NCBI GenBank assembly: GCA_033026295.1
Contig: CM065182.1
Span: 1,426,001-1,490,000, forward strand
DNA length: 64,000 bases
DNA from: Channa striata
Taxonomy: Eukaryota > Chordata > Actinopteri > Anabantiformes > Channidae
Direction of reading: 5' to 3'
In this document: positions 50,195 through 63,613 of the stretch, one piece after another
How positions within the stretch are numbered: the stretch's first letter is position 1
How the letters are laid out: each line of letters opens with the position of its first letter
Translations under genes and position numbers: made by a program
Notes under the pieces: generated by a model
The model's input: the letters and a program-made list of their open reading frames with translations, nothing else
Databases searched by the model: none
What the model was told of the DNA's origin: nothing

Positions 50195-53100
50195 GTGAGC
50201 CGCCGCAGACGGAGCAACGGACTCCAGATGGAGGCCGCCGCACGTGTCCTTCCTCAGGGTCATTCCACTTGACTTATGCTCCATCACTGTTTTTCTGCCT
50301 CATTACAAACCTCTCTCACCCTCCGTCTTCATCATCTTACCTCACAGGCTGCTCGACAGATGGCGGCCGCGGCTTCTCCGACAGCTACGATACATTTACA
50401 TGCTCGGAGAGAGACGGATGGTGTGTTCACGGGTTGGTCTTCTTTCAGTCGATAATTGCTCCGTGTTAAGACGGAGCAATAATACGAGTATAAACTGAGC
50501 TTGTGAGTAACAGGCATATTTGTACTCGACATGTGTGGGACAGTCATGCTTCACTCGGTTTTTGAGCTGATCGGGTTCAAAGATGAAAGTTGGTCAGTTT
50601 CGCTGAGGCTTGAGTTGAAAACTTATGATGGTCAATTTTATTAATGTATCGTTACTGAGTGAGAAACAGTCTAAACTAACTTCACTGGGTGAAGTCACGC
50701 AGGTTTTTATTTTCACTTTTATATTTTGTCACATTACAATTGTTATTGTTTATTGTTTGCTTTTAATAGTCATAATAATTCCATTATGATTATTCCATGC
50801 CAGTAATAACAAAAATAATAGTCATTGTTATTCTACTGACATCTATTGAAACAATGTGTTTAATTTTAAACCCCCATTGCTCTTATGGTCAGCAGCAAAA
50901 CTTTTTAAACAGCATTTTGCGTTGAGATTATATATTTTAGTGAAAGGAGAAGAAATCAGTTTCATTACTTTAGGAATAAATAATCTGATGTTAGAAGCAG
51001 CACTTAAATATTATCGATGATAATAACATGTCTCCTCAGAGCAGAGACTATGCGGCTTCCTCAACTGAACTGGCAGCATTATTCTCTTTGTAATAATGGT
51101 AACCCATAAAGTAATACAGAGAAGTGTTCAACTAAAATATTAGTGCTAAACGTAACAGAGCCTGCTCAACACGTGTTAATCCCCGTCTCGGATAAACGGG
51201 CTTTTGTATTCCACTTCTCAAAGCCCAGACGCTTCCGTCTTAACACTGATTAGTTGCGTCTTTTTCACATGCAGATTCGTCACTTCATCAGTAGCCACCG
51301 CCGTGTTTTCACAAAACTCTTCCTTATAAAACGCGCCTAATCCGCCGCACGTTTGTCACTTTATGTCAAACTGACGCCTCGCACAGAACTGCGATTTTTC
51401 ACGAACGAGTCGCTCAGTCTAACCTTGTTTTAAGTCCACGTGTTGTTTGTGCACCTGCTTCGAACTTTATCACCCATTAAATGACTGTTATCAGTTTGTC
51501 ACTGGGAGCGTAGATGCGCATTGGTTTGGCAGCCCACTGTCGTTTGTCTTTCCTCATGTTTGCAATAATCCGCTCTCGGGCTGAGGCACAGAAACGACTT
51601 CATTAGTGCTGGAAAAATAATGATGTGGGTTAAAATTATAACACACCTACAACAACAGTTGCAAACTAACTGCGGCCTCCTGCGTGAAGTGAGCGTTGCA
51701 GCCCTTATTTTGTACGTCGTGACGGTCGGTGAGTCTCTTCTCTCAGTGCTGGGATGTATCGGATAGAAAGTAGAAATAATTTACAGCCGTTGTGGCACAT
51801 CGCAGGTGGACGTCAGGTTGTCTAATTGGAAAATGAACAAGGGGAAATGAAACGGGGGGAAAAAATCAAAGGATCTGTCTGTGCCTGTCAGCAGCCAGAC
51901 TAAATGATTACCCTGAAGCTACAGATTCAAACCTGCGCTACACTAGACCGTCCATCCATCGGAATGAATATGATTGGCACGTCATAAACACACTGATGGT
52001 GTCATTCGTAAAAGTCCAAGCTTATTAAAAATGCTACTCTGCATGGATTTATTGCCAAAGGCTTGGAACGATCCCGTTAGAGGCTGCAAGACTTTAAACA
52101 ATAGGAAACGGTGTTTGACGCCGTTTTTCTTTTTCCGCCGTCTCCCATAATCTTATTTCTAGAATGATGTGTTCGAGCTGCACGTTGAAACATCAGGCTC
52201 ATTGTCCTCGTTATTGCATCCATCAGTGGGGAGTGTCGCGGACTCGGGACGTAGAGCCGCCATCAAGTGCAACATTTTAATACGGCAATCACAGAAGATG
52301 AAGTCGACTGTGGCAACGAATCATGTGAAATACATAAGCACACGCACACACTGGCTTGCTTCAGCCTCTACTGTCATTAGAAGCCAGTTCTGTCTTTTTG
52401 CACATGAGATTATTCATAGATGAAAACCTCTAATCCCTGTATTAAAAAACACATTTTTAAGGTATGAGGTGGAAATTGTTATATTTAGGTTTGAACAATG
52501 TTCCCGCCACCCAGCAAATTATCGCGACAACATTTACTTGTGGAAAAACTTCTGCTGCTAGACATTATTTGCCAAGTGTTTTGGCTAAAGCCTGTTTAAA
52601 ATAGTTTTTAAAGTCTTGTGAGCAAAAAAACTAATCGAAGAAACGTGTTAAACCTGCAAAGTGAATTCTGGACCGTTCTTCCTCACAGAACTACTTCAGC
52701 TGCCGTCGTCCCAAAGCATCTGTTCCCTGTTGGTCTCCTCTGTGGTCGAAGTCCACTTAGAAATGCTGTTTGTTGATATTTCTGTCCTCGTCTCGACTTT
52801 TTGGTGCAGGAACAACTTTTCAGCTTGTGTTTCTTACCTTTTATCTACATCTGCTCTCTGTGATTGGGCAGGAGAGTAAATTTGAAGAGACTCCAGCTTG
52901 AAGGCCGGGGAGAGCGGCTGATTTGAGGTGCAGGTTAAAGCAGCTTATCAGTGAACACAGAGACAGCATTTGTCTTGCGGGGATTTGTGTTAAAGGCGCT
53001 GTGGCACCACGGAGCGCTGAGCCAGGACGTGTAATGCGACACGTCAGATTCAATCCCCTCAGCAGGCGGTGGACGCCGCGTTTCGTCTTGACCACCTTCC

Positions 53101-53875
53101 ATTGAGCTATCGATTCTGTTGTTCCAGGGCAGGTGCTCGTGGTGCTCGCTAACCCCAGGGACTGTGTCACGTTGGAGCAGGAAAATGCTGGATTCCTCAA
53201 GGAAGCAAACAGATGCAGTAATGCATACAAGAGATTGGAAATGTGATTCCTGGAGAGAATGAGCTCAGAGCGTGACCTGAAAACATGAAAGTCTGAGCAT
53301 TTCTCGCATCTGACAAATTATCTACAGTTAAAATGAGTGTACAGTAAGCTGTGTCAATGTGGCAGCGTTTGAAGAAGAAAATATCAGATTTTTCTTTATA
53401 GACAAACGCTCAACACCAGGGGAACCAAAAAAAAAGTCCTCAGACTTGGACTGAATTTCATGCTTGTTAAAACCACCAGAGGGTTTTTCTATGACCACCA
53501 AAGCTAAAACGAGTGCAGTGATGGTTCTGTCAGACACTTTGGATAAAAGCCTCCAACCCAGTGGCTTACAATCATTTATGTTCTGTCACGGCAGAGTGTT
53601 AAACAGGGCAGACGGAGCAGGCAGGCGAAATCGAATAAAACGAAAACTGCATCACCCCTGCATTCTGTAAGAATACTACAGATGGTTATTAAACTGCTTT
53701 AATATGTTTTTAAAAAGTCTAACAAGTATGATTATTAGGTATATTCAACAAAATAATGCGAACATGCTTCCTATTTATCGCAATGATGGTAAAATATGTA
53801 ACATATGTATATAAAAACAGCCACATTTTGCAGGTTTAGTTCAAGCTGTCATGAAGCTGACGGACACGTTATCGG
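50195..53875. other. Intergenic stretch, no gene seen
   Basis: No gene is recognised. The 108-codon frame at 50143-50469 runs across the donor at 50195 and has no known domain. The 50700-51020 part is AT-rich. A SINE-tail-like word (CTTTGGATAAAAGCCTCC) is at about 53538-53555. Confidence 0.45.
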
Positions 53876-54197
53876 ATAATCGCTTATACTGTTCAGGGTC
53901 GTCTGGGAGTTGGAGCCTATATAGCTCATAGGGCAAGAGGCAGGGTCCAACCCTGGACAGGTCTCCAGTCAGGTCCAACACAAAGGGACATACACAGACA
54001 GACACCCATTTGCACCTATGGACAATTTAGAGTCGCCAGTCAGTCCAACATGCGAGTCTTGGCACTGTGTGCAATGAACCCTGGGTACCTGAAGGAAGCC
54101 ATCGCAAGCACGGGGAGACCATCCAAACCCCCACACAAAGGCCACAGCCTGCTGGGGATCAGCCAGGCAGCCGCACTAACCACTCTCTCCGTGCCAG
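53876..54197 (-). mobile_element. tRNA-headed interspersed repeat, near full length, antisense
   Basis: From left to right the reversed parts are a TTCAGGGTCG...GGAGCCTAT end, the CAACCCTGGACAGGTCTCCA block (53949-53968), GACAATTTAGAGTCGCCAGT (54020-54039), GCACGGGGAGACCATCCAAA (54107-54126) and the reversed head with GCACTAACCACTCTCTCCGT (54173-54192). It is clearly the same family as the copies at 29917 and 46047. Open frames inside it are not genes. Confidence 0.75.
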
Positions 54198-54947
54198 TCT
54201 TGACCTGACGTCGTACAAACTGTCTGCTAACAAATGGTTCATGCGTGCGGCTGACGTACATTTTGATTCCTCGGCCTGGTTTTTGGTGTTTCAGGGTTTG
54301 TTGCGTTTTGTACGTGTCGATGCCAGAACACTCCATCAGCACTTTTTTTTCCGCGCTCCCACACCTCTAGTTTGTAACTGCTTTTTAATTTTAAGCCACC
54401 TGCCCCGATTCCCGTGACGCCATCACGTTTCCAGACAGTGACCTCTCACTGTCAAATCACGTTACCAATCAACCTGTTGCCTGTTGGACATTTCAGCAAC
54501 ATGGAATGGTTGTGAATGACCGTCTCCCAATCGGAGTTTACTGACTCTGCCTGGAATCAGTACAGTATGCTAAGAACACACACTTTAAAACTCACTTCTT
54601 TTACTTAAGAATTAGTTGCTGCAGTAAGTAAATGAGAGTCTTGGGATCTTGTTCGCAATGAGACAAAGAACAAAGAGACATTGTTAACGAGCAACTGCCA
54701 TTTTTTTTCTGTCTCCATCTGTAGTGGAACCACTGTTCCTCTGCATTTCAAAGAGCCAAGAGAAGTGGTTCATCCTCTGATGAGTCTCTTTAGATTTATT
54801 ATGGACACGTGCAGCTGGGAGGAAACCCTGAGGTCTAGTCTAGTGCCACATACAATGTCCCTGAATCTGGATACGGTCAAAGCAGGGTGTACGCCCACAA
54901 AGTATGAGATTGAAACCTGAAAACTTTCTGTCAGTCTATCCTATTGC
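54198..54947. other. Intergenic stretch, no gene seen
   Basis: Short frames only; no structured element recognised. Confidence 0.5.
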
Positions 54948-55186
54948 TTCATCCATCCATCCGCTATCTAAACCAGGGGTGTCAAACTCTGGGTCTTGAG
55001 GGTCGCAACCCTGCTTGATTTCCACCTACCCCTGCATGACCCACTGCTGGTTACCTGGATCCGGTGTGTTTAGTCTGTCCGCAGGCCTCATCAACCTAAC
55101 CTGCATGTCTTTGGATTGTGGGTGGACAAGCAATCGGCTTCCCTCGGCTGTGAGGCGGCAGCGCTAACCGTCCGGCCACTGTGAGG
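54948..55186 (-). mobile_element. Truncated tRNA-headed repeat with a second repeat nested in it
   Basis: The outer element shows a CATCCATCCATCCGCTATCT end (54953-54972), AACCTGCATGTCTTTGGATT (55099-55118) and a reversed head with AGCGCTAACCGTCCGGCCAC (55161-55180). Between the first two parts, 54973-55075 is a different repeat that starts CCAGGGGTGTCAAACTC and contains ACCCCTGCATGAC and a GGATCCGGTGTGTTTAG end. This order suggests that the second repeat inserted into the first. Confidence 0.5.
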
Positions 55187-58100
55187 CCCCACTTTGAACG
55201 TGTCATCGTGAAATCGTTGGCTGCGCTCTCAGTCAAAACATCTCTTTATAACCTTGCCTTTGCGCACCATTGTCTTTGTGATAAATGTGATAGGCTTCCA
55301 GCATTTCCAGCACGCGTTGCCCTATAGCTGATGTGCCGAATATCTCAGAAGACTCCACTGAGAAAAGAAAAGTCATTTTAAAACGTAGAAGGAAACTTGG
55401 CCCAAGAAAATGTGCCATCTGAATCAATTTGTACAGTGCAGACTTTACATCAGACACTCCACACTAAAAGCCTTGTTACGCTTGTGTGTGAGCATTGACT
55501 CATGCCTGCAGACTGTGAATGTGTTCCCCCTGATGAGAACGTGCTCCAAAGCGGATCTTCAAAGGACTGTCTGTGCCTGAAGAGCCTCCTCTTGTACTTC
55601 ACCTGCACAAACCGAGTTCTGTTCCTCGGAGGGCTCCCTGTTTCCAAATAGACATGTTTGCCTTGTTGTAAACCCACTGGTAATTAGGCGTGTGCAAAGG
55701 AACGATGCACTAAAACATGTGCATCATAAAAATGATTAGAAATGCAAAGCAGCGGAAAGAGATTTTAATCCAACCTGTACTGCTTTTACACAAGGACGTA
55801 TTACGAGATCTGGACACTGGATCAAAGTTCAGTGACGCTTTGTAAGGCGTCAAATTGTGCTGTTTTTTTTTAAGTCCCTTGGCGTCCTGCATCACATTAA
55901 TGCTACAGCTGTTAGCATTAATATACAATACAGCTTGTACTGGAAAGAAGGAAACGACACACACAGCACCGGTGTCGGGTTTAGATCCTGGATCGAGAAG
56001 CACGGACATGTTACAAGTTACAATAATAAGTTACAATATTTAGCTCTGTTGGCCCGTGTCATTTGCAAATATTAAAGTCTTTAAAATATTCTTGAAAAAT
56101 AATTGAATTCATTCTTATTTTTCTGATATCTGATACTGTGCCCAAAGCCACGTGAGCTGGGAAAATGTCTGGTTTAGGGCCATTTTAAGATATACGAGTA
56201 CACAAAGGCCTGATCGGGCCCGATGTGTCTTTATGGTGCAGTACGATCTGGATTCTGGTTCCTAACAACTGTCAGATGAGAACGGTTGTTGACACAGGTC
56301 CTACCTTACGTTCATTCTGTCTCTCGTTGCCTTGACTGACCCAGACTTCACCAACAACGTCCACATCATCTACAAACATTAGGTTCATGTGGAGTTTGAT
56401 GTGCCACTTGCTACTGAAAATACAGGGAACAAATTATGTCCCAGACTTTTAGAAATTGGCAAACAATATCAGGCTAAGGATCAACAAATGAGGTAGAAAA
56501 CAAGCAGCATGTGATGCTCTGCCCAAAAACACACTTTGTAGTTTTTCTGTGTCTCTTAATAAGCAGCTTCACAACAAAATGATCCAAAAAACCCAGAGTC
56601 ACAGGACTCGGGGCAGAAGCAGTTTTTCAGGGATTTGTTTACTGCGAGTAGCTGGTGAAGTACAAAGCAGGCGGCAGGTCAGATCAGGCTGGTAATAATT
56701 TGATCAGCCGGGGCCTCAAGCGTCTGTTCTACATGATGGCTTTCCCCAGCCTCAGGAAAAAGAAAAAGACAATGCTCCTTCCTATTACAGGAATGGGGAT
56801 TATGGAGGGCACATCAAACGGTGTGTGTGTGTGTGTCGGAGAAACCTGAGCTTCCCACAGCTCCGCTTAACTTCCTGTGAGTGTTTGTGGTTGGTTGGTA
56901 TTAAACGCTGAATTTATCGACGTGAGGATGTGAGGCGGCGGGGTCGGGGGGAATCTGGACAAGATAAACGGTCATGATATAACAACGTAACAAGACTTTG
57001 AAACCACGTCCCCAGAATTGACCGTGTCGTGGACACTGGGCCATGAATGAACAAGTACAGGAAACACATTTTTTTAACAAATTTACATTTTTACGTCCAC
57101 AGACTAATTCGTGGCTCTAAATTCACTGAGATCAGGTGACTGTGAAGGCCACAGTATAATTCCCACTTTAAATGCCGTTCAGTGTTCAGCGTGATGGTTC
57201 TGTTCTCTTCAGATTCCTCATTTCATTTGTCGCTCGTGTGTGTGAGCTGACACCGTCATTTAACGCCTAGTTATCAAGGTGGCTTCTGCTGAAAGACGTC
57301 AGAGCTCCTAATCGTGCACTTGACCACACTGTGATGCTCGGAATACTCCTCTGGGAATTGAAATCCCTTTTTGGATTCAGTTGTTGTACTGTACCTCTTT
57401 GTGTGCAGTCAGGTGGGAGGGTTTTTTTGCTACAGGTGAAAAGTATTTTCCTCGATTCTGTTGTGTCACTTTTCAAGCATCCAGTCCAGTTCAGCAAGCG
57501 ACTGGAGTGACTTTTCACGGGCGCAGCAGGTGGTCAGACGCATCTGGGTGCACCGGGATGCACCTGTGTCTTCACCAGTCAAGGCCACGACAGCATAAGC
57601 AGGAAAATGTGGAGGAAATAACACCTGCGCTCGAGAAACCATTGCCGAGTTCAGTCTTCAGAAATCATTCACCTTTGCTGATTCAGAGCCGAGAAACCTG
57701 GCTCGTGCCTGAAACCGCTCCCCGTTCTCCGAGGTCTCGGTAGCTATTTCACACAAGTTTGTTCTCGGCACACTGGTGGCAATTTATGTGTGCCAGCAAA
57801 GAGCCCGTATTCAGTTGTGCCATTCAGCGAGTGAATTCAGTTCTTTTCTCCATGAATAGCCTAATTTCAGATGCTGAAAGAAAAGTGAATCACCTGGCTA
57901 GCAGCTGCTGGAGCACACTTCCTTTTCAGCTCGCTGTGTGTTTGTAGTGAAAGGTAGCCTCAATTTTTCATTTTTACTTCTAAGATCCTCTGAATGTGTG
58001 TTGAAATGTTTTCTGCCCTTTGGAAAAACCATTCCATTCCGTTCTGAATCCAAGTTATGTGGTTACAAAGAGCCAATCGTGACTGACGCACCCGCCGGTT

Positions 58101-58886
58101 CCATAGTCATAAACTGCCGTATTGGCCGAATGTGTTGACTTGTGTTGCCAACCAATGATGCAACCAGGGAGCCAACAAACACCTCGAAATTTGCTGCTCT
58201 TGAAATTAATGACATGATGGAAATGGCAGCTCGGGGGGATTAGATGCAGACGTTTCTTCCTTCGCCTGCTCCAACAGGGAGCGTCTGCTGATGGGAAATA
58301 CCTGGAGACGCCGCGTCTCATCAACATGTCAGTGACGCTCTGTGGCTGTTTGTGAAATCAATCTCTGTTGTCGAGCCACCGCCGACGTCTTTGGGTAAAT
58401 CCATTCTACTCCGATCGCCATCTGGCGTTTCGGGCAATTAACAAAATGTGCCGCTGGCATCTTTGTCACTCGGGCCGTAGGACCAGTTTGAATCACTGGT
58501 GATGCATCAATCCTCAGGGCGATACTGGGTCTGCTTCACTCTGCTGCTCAGCTTCATGTACAGAATTCACTTCAGATTGGACAGCAGATTTTTTTGTTGT
58601 ATATGTTTAGGCGCAGATGACACTGATGGTCACTGAGCAGCCCATGAAGATCAGTGGCCATTGTTACGCCTCCATTTATTCCAGCCTTAAAAATATTGAA
58701 AGGCAGATGAATGTAGAACATGAGATTCACAGGTGACTCAAAAGCATCGCAGATGTTCAACGAAACAATTCTGGTGAAGTGAAAGCTGAGCCAGAGAACT
58801 GTGAATGTGGTCCGAACGTTTGGGCCTTTCCTCCGTAATGAGAGTTCAGGCTCCCAAAGTTCAACTCTCAGGAGCTTTTCACGTCG
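55187..58886. other. Intergenic stretch, no gene seen
   Basis: No gene is recognised. A short GT run is at 56820-56836. Open frames up to 120 codons (57381-57743) lack recognisable domains. Confidence 0.5.
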
Positions 58887-58950
58887 TCATTCAGAGCTTT
58901 GGCAGATGCTTTTACTCAAAGCGACTTCAAGTGAGGTACAAAGCAGCAAA
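58887..58950 (-). mobile_element. Fragment of a SINE tail, antisense
   Basis: TTTGGCAGATGCTTTTACTC (58898-58917), followed by AAAGCGACTTCAAGTGAGG, is the reverse of the common fish GGATAAAAGCGTCTGC tail region. Confidence 0.5.
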
Positions 58951-61900
58951 TAACTGATTTTAGGAGAAAACCGCGAAGCAAAGTGCTGTGAGAAGAAACG
59001 GTTCAGTTTCCAGGGTAATGCGACACCTTCTCTTATTTTATGCTGCCTTCGATAAAAAGGTTTGTCAAATGAAATCATGAAAAATGCAAAAAAACTTGTG
59101 TTCTTCAGCTCAGTAAAATGAAAATAAAGAAGTTTACAGGATGTTATGTCTACAAATTACAACCATGTCCACTGCTCATGCAGGTACAATGTAATAAGCC
59201 TGATCCAGGGGTAATTCCAAAAGCACTGCAGCATCACTGTGATGAGCCACATCCCCTGATTGTCCCAGGACCAGCGGTGTCGATCAATTATTTAATGAGC
59301 ATGTAAATGTGGTAATTAAAAATACAAATAGTTAAAGTCACAATACTTCATGTGTCAAAGGCACGTCAACGTTTAAAGACTGTATGAACTTAACCGTCAT
59401 GTGAAATTGTATTTATTTATTTATTATTTTCTGTGACAAAATCATGAGCAATGGCTGAAATGAAAGAGGCTACAGAGAGGGAAGACGTGAGGAAGCCGCT
59501 AATTGAAATGCTTTAACGACACTGAAATTGTTGACATGCATCATGTGAAACAAAATTACAGAGCTCGATTTGATGATAAATGCCGTCTGGAAAGGCTGGT
59601 TGTTGGTCCGCGGTCAGATAATGTCTGAGATTATCTGATATGAAATGGTCAGAACTGTAATGAAGGAATTACATTTCCAGAAGGGGCCAATAGGAAAACA
59701 TAAAACTGTTTTATCATTGATGAATGGATTTTATGCTGTGCAAACACAATTTCTAATAACCTCTGTGGCACCAGCTGCTTCAGTGTTAATTTGTAAAGAC
59801 ATTACACCTACATGTTCAGGGTGTCATGTTTTTATCGACAAAAGGAAAATGTTAATACAAACGTCATACTTTAGCACATTTGTGATTTGATTGGCTTGAG
59901 CCTTTATTCATGTCACTGATCAAACTAATTGTATTTTGTGTTATTATAGAGTTTGATATTTCCAACACACTCAGAGAACACTGGGACCGAGTCGAATCTC
60001 AACTGCAGGTGCAGATATAAAATATTCCAGTTGATTCTAAAATGAGCAGGTTCATTATTACCAGGTTCTCTGTGCAAGAAGAATTTAAGTATCTTCCCGA
60101 ATACAAAAATGAAATATTGTGCAAAGATTCAGTCGGGCTAAACCCTCAAGAATAAAACCCCTGAGGAGTTCTTTGGAAAACGTCTCCAGCTGACAATGTA
60201 AGCAGAATCCTTCAAGAGAATCTCATATCCAGCAAGAAAAGGACAAACATTGCAGCGTCTGACCCGCTATAATAAGTGTCCTCAGTTCCCACATCATTAA
60301 AAGTGAAAATCTAAAGACCAGGTCGTGTGAGACGCTGGTGAACATGTCTCTGTCTCATCTTCTTTAATTGGTTGGAGCAAAGTCAAAATTTGCTTAATGT
60401 CAGATACATTTTATCAAGCAAACAAACAAACCACAGATTTAGTTAAAAGAAACTTTTCTGGAAATGGGGCTTTTGATTTGTCGTTGTCTTCGTCTTTTTA
60501 TTTCAAATTAAAAATCCTCAGTCTGTTTGCTGGAAACGCTTGACCAAAACAGCACTGAACCACAAAAAATTACTGGGTGTTTGAATTATGCATATAAATG
60601 TTGTATTACTGTCTATATTTTATGAACAGTGTGTGTAATTCTGGTAGTAATGCAAAATCCAGAAATGAATAAAGTGGTTTTCAACAGTAACCAAAGCATC
60701 TTCCACAGGTGTGGTGAACTAAAGGAAGCAGAACCAGCTGAGTTAACTTTAAATGAGACTAAATTTTTTTGTGAAAAATTGTTGGGATTGTTGGCGATCC
60801 CGACATTCTTGCAAACCTTTAACCCCCACACACACACACGCTCCCCCCCTTTCATCACACAAAGCCTCGGAGGACCCCGTGAAAAGCATCTGTTTCACAG
60901 CACTGTCGCTTTCAAAGCCATGAAAATTGATGAGCGAGGCTCCGTGTCCCAGGCCCTGAGGACAAGACGCATCCGCGATTACACAAACTAGTGATATGCA
61001 CGCCGATACCAGATCTGTGTTAGGAAGAAGACGGGGAAAAGAATCTTTACTCAGTCATGCAGCTAAAGGGATTATTCTGGGTCAGAGGTTCAAACGGTTT
61101 CTGTCGTCCTCTGCGTTTCTGCTGAGCTTCGCCTGGAGCTGCTGGTCTTTCGCTCTGTTGTACGTCTCTTTCCGTCTTTTATCTTTTATCTTCACCAACT
61201 TTTTTTTTCCTCGTCTCAGCCTTATCTACTACTTCTGTGTGCGTGTGTTTCCGCCTCAAAGGAAGGTGACACGGGGACATTTATTGGATATAAACGAGGA
61301 GGTTTAATGGATATGAGCCGGCTTTTACAAACAGCCCAGGGAGAAACAATCGGAAACTCGTGGATGGCAGAACAGCTTTTCACAAACAAACTGAAAAAAG
61401 TGCATCATGTTGCCAGAAATCCTCCAACATGTCCGCTGTCCCGCGGCAGGTTAACAGCCACATACCCGTGTTCACACCGGCGGGAACATTCAGACCACAG
61501 ACAGACTTTCACGCCGTTATTTGTTGATTCATTTTTGGCTGTATAGTTGGCGGTGGGAATGGGAGGAGGTCTACACACAGAATCTACAACCCTACAAACC
61601 CAGATCATTTCTCATGTCGAACCTTGAGAAAAGTTAGCCGACGTCCAGAGTTTAGTCACTGAGAAGCTCTGATTTATCTGTTTGACACACTGAGCAACAA
61701 TCGGGTTTTTGAATCTGTTCAGTCTGACGTCTGGGACTCTAAGTCTTCCCTTTGATGGCCAGAGCTGACGGCAACGACTCGTTTAAAAGTGAATTGCTAA
61801 TTACACATATTGGCGTTTAGGTCGGAGAACTGACCTGCTGCTCAACGTGTTAGAGTTAGAGACGACGTGTCTCCTGGAAGTTGTTTCCCTTTAAAACCTC

Positions 61901-62578
61901 AATGCAAAGACAAAATACATGTTTGTACTTTGTATTAGATGCGAATGAAGCACTTCACTCAGTAATGTAAGTTTACAGGGAACGACGCACGACAACTCGA
62001 GTTTAACTCATGAGGATGAGACAAACTAAATAAAGTATTTTTTGATTTGTTCAATCCACAGTCTAAACATAACCATAAGCAAGTTCAGTCGGGCTGTAGT
62101 TACAAAACTGGAAACTACAAGATGAAATATTCTGGCAGAGAATACATGTCTGGTTACTAATGTTCAGTATTATCGTGACGTGCTCCCATTGTTATCGTCA
62201 ATGAGTTATTGGAAAATGTCATTTTAGTTTCACGTAACAAAGTTTCTACGATGAAATGCTGCCACAGAAACCCAGAGAATCACATAATCAGCTGCAAACC
62301 TCCGTCATTACGTGCCTGCGCTGTTCCTCCTTTTCCTTATTCATGTCCGCCGCGCCTCAGGGAGCTTTACAAGAGGCTTTCAGGTGCTTGTGTGACTTTC
62401 AGAGGCCTCAGCAGTGAGCCACTATCAGTCCTCAGCTGTGACCTCCAGGGAACGAGCAGGGCAGCAGGTTCCGATGCAGAAAATTCACTGTATCAGGAGT
62501 CGTAATGGAGCTGACGTCCAGTCTGCCGTGAGCGGAGCAGCCGCTGTAGTTTGTATTTGATAGGTGTGAAATTAAAGC

Positions 62579-62580
<2 letters not shown>
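58951..62580. other. Intergenic stretch, no gene seen
   Basis: AT-rich in 59090-60600. A 9-bp hairpin (TCAGATAAT/ATTATCTGA) lies at 59614-59638 and a short CA run at about 60826-60839. No coding gene is recognised among frames of up to 120 codons. Confidence 0.5.

Positions 62581-62609
<29 letters not shown>
62581..62609. repeat. (GT)n microsatellite
   Basis: Fourteen GT units in a row. Confidence 0.95.
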
Positions 62610-62611
<2 letters not shown>

Positions 62612-63526
62612 CAGGGAATATTGTGGTTAAACCATGAGGGAGAGGGACGGTCGCTTCAAAGCCTGTGTGTATTTCTGTGCTGTTTGTTGGTTCACTTAAA
62701 AACACAAGTAAAATAAATGAAATAATAATTATGATTATTAGCTGAATTTAAATGGAGAGCCGTGTGGAGCCGTATTGCAATCAAAAAAGTAAAAAAGATT
62801 TACTGTCTCATATTCAAAAGATCCTGATCCTGAGAGTCTTCAGGTTTATGACTGTTAACCCTATTATGATCTATTTCACTGCATGGAATTTTGGAAAGCA
62901 TAAACATCTTGTACAAAGCATGTACAATGTTTAACGACACTTTTGAATCAGAGAATTAGAAATCCAACATATTTGTTAGCATGGTAATCCTGGAACAATA
63001 AAACCATGAAGTGGAACAGAACTGCTGCTTTGCTAAATGTTTTCTAGCTCTGTCTCTCCTTTATCCGACGTCCTACTCGACATTTTCTTCGCACGTGCAA
63101 CAGTTCACAGCAGCTACTTACGGAACCGCGACGCACATTACCAGCCCCAATATGGTTGTAATAAATCTGTTTATAATACTGAAAGATGTCAACAAACAAA
63201 AGACCGACCACATTCGAAAAATATGGACGTGTGACGTGGAGATGTGCTCATTTAAAACAATATATATTAATACATTTAAGAAATGCAGAACAAAACCGGC
63301 ACACAGAGAGAGAGACTGGTGAATCACAACATTTAGACAAATATTACTTCCTTCAGGAAGACAATAACGAGCACGACGACGAGCCTTCAGGTCTGACGAG
63401 GCATCTTAAAAAAGCAAGTGAGAATGGAAATTGTAAAATATGGTGGAAACGAACCTGAATGACCCAAATTGTTCTAAACAGCGAATTTAAACCTCCGTCG
63501 TCGTCGTCGTAGCTGCTGTAGCTCAC
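62610..63526. other. Intergenic stretch, no gene seen
   Basis: Short frames only. A (CGT)n run lies at about 63495-63511 and is read as an Asp run by a minus-strand frame. Confidence 0.5.
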
Positions 63527-63613
63527 CTTTGTTGCTTCCTCTGCATTTCTACTGTTCCTCTGTAACTGTGCACTCCGGTTTCTCATCTTCTGCCTCCGTT
63601 TGAAATCCGTCTC
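63527..63613 (-). other. Exon-like segment with splice-site pair (unidentified)
   Basis: On the minus strand, TTGTTTTCACAG (AG at 63615-63614) precedes 87 nt that end ACAAAG|GTGAGC (donor from 63526). In one frame the 87 nt are exactly 29 codons without a stop. They give a basic, Arg/Lys/Gln-rich peptide beginning ETDFKRRQKMRNRSAQLQRN. I do not recognise a family. The length, phase 0/0 and both splice sites make it a candidate internal exon of an unseen gene on the minus strand, but chance is quite possible. Confidence 0.25.

Noticed and set aside
55450..55677. Frames of 49-75 codons on both strands with fairly balanced composition
   Set aside because: No homologous family recognised and no splice sites or Kozak context that favour one of them.
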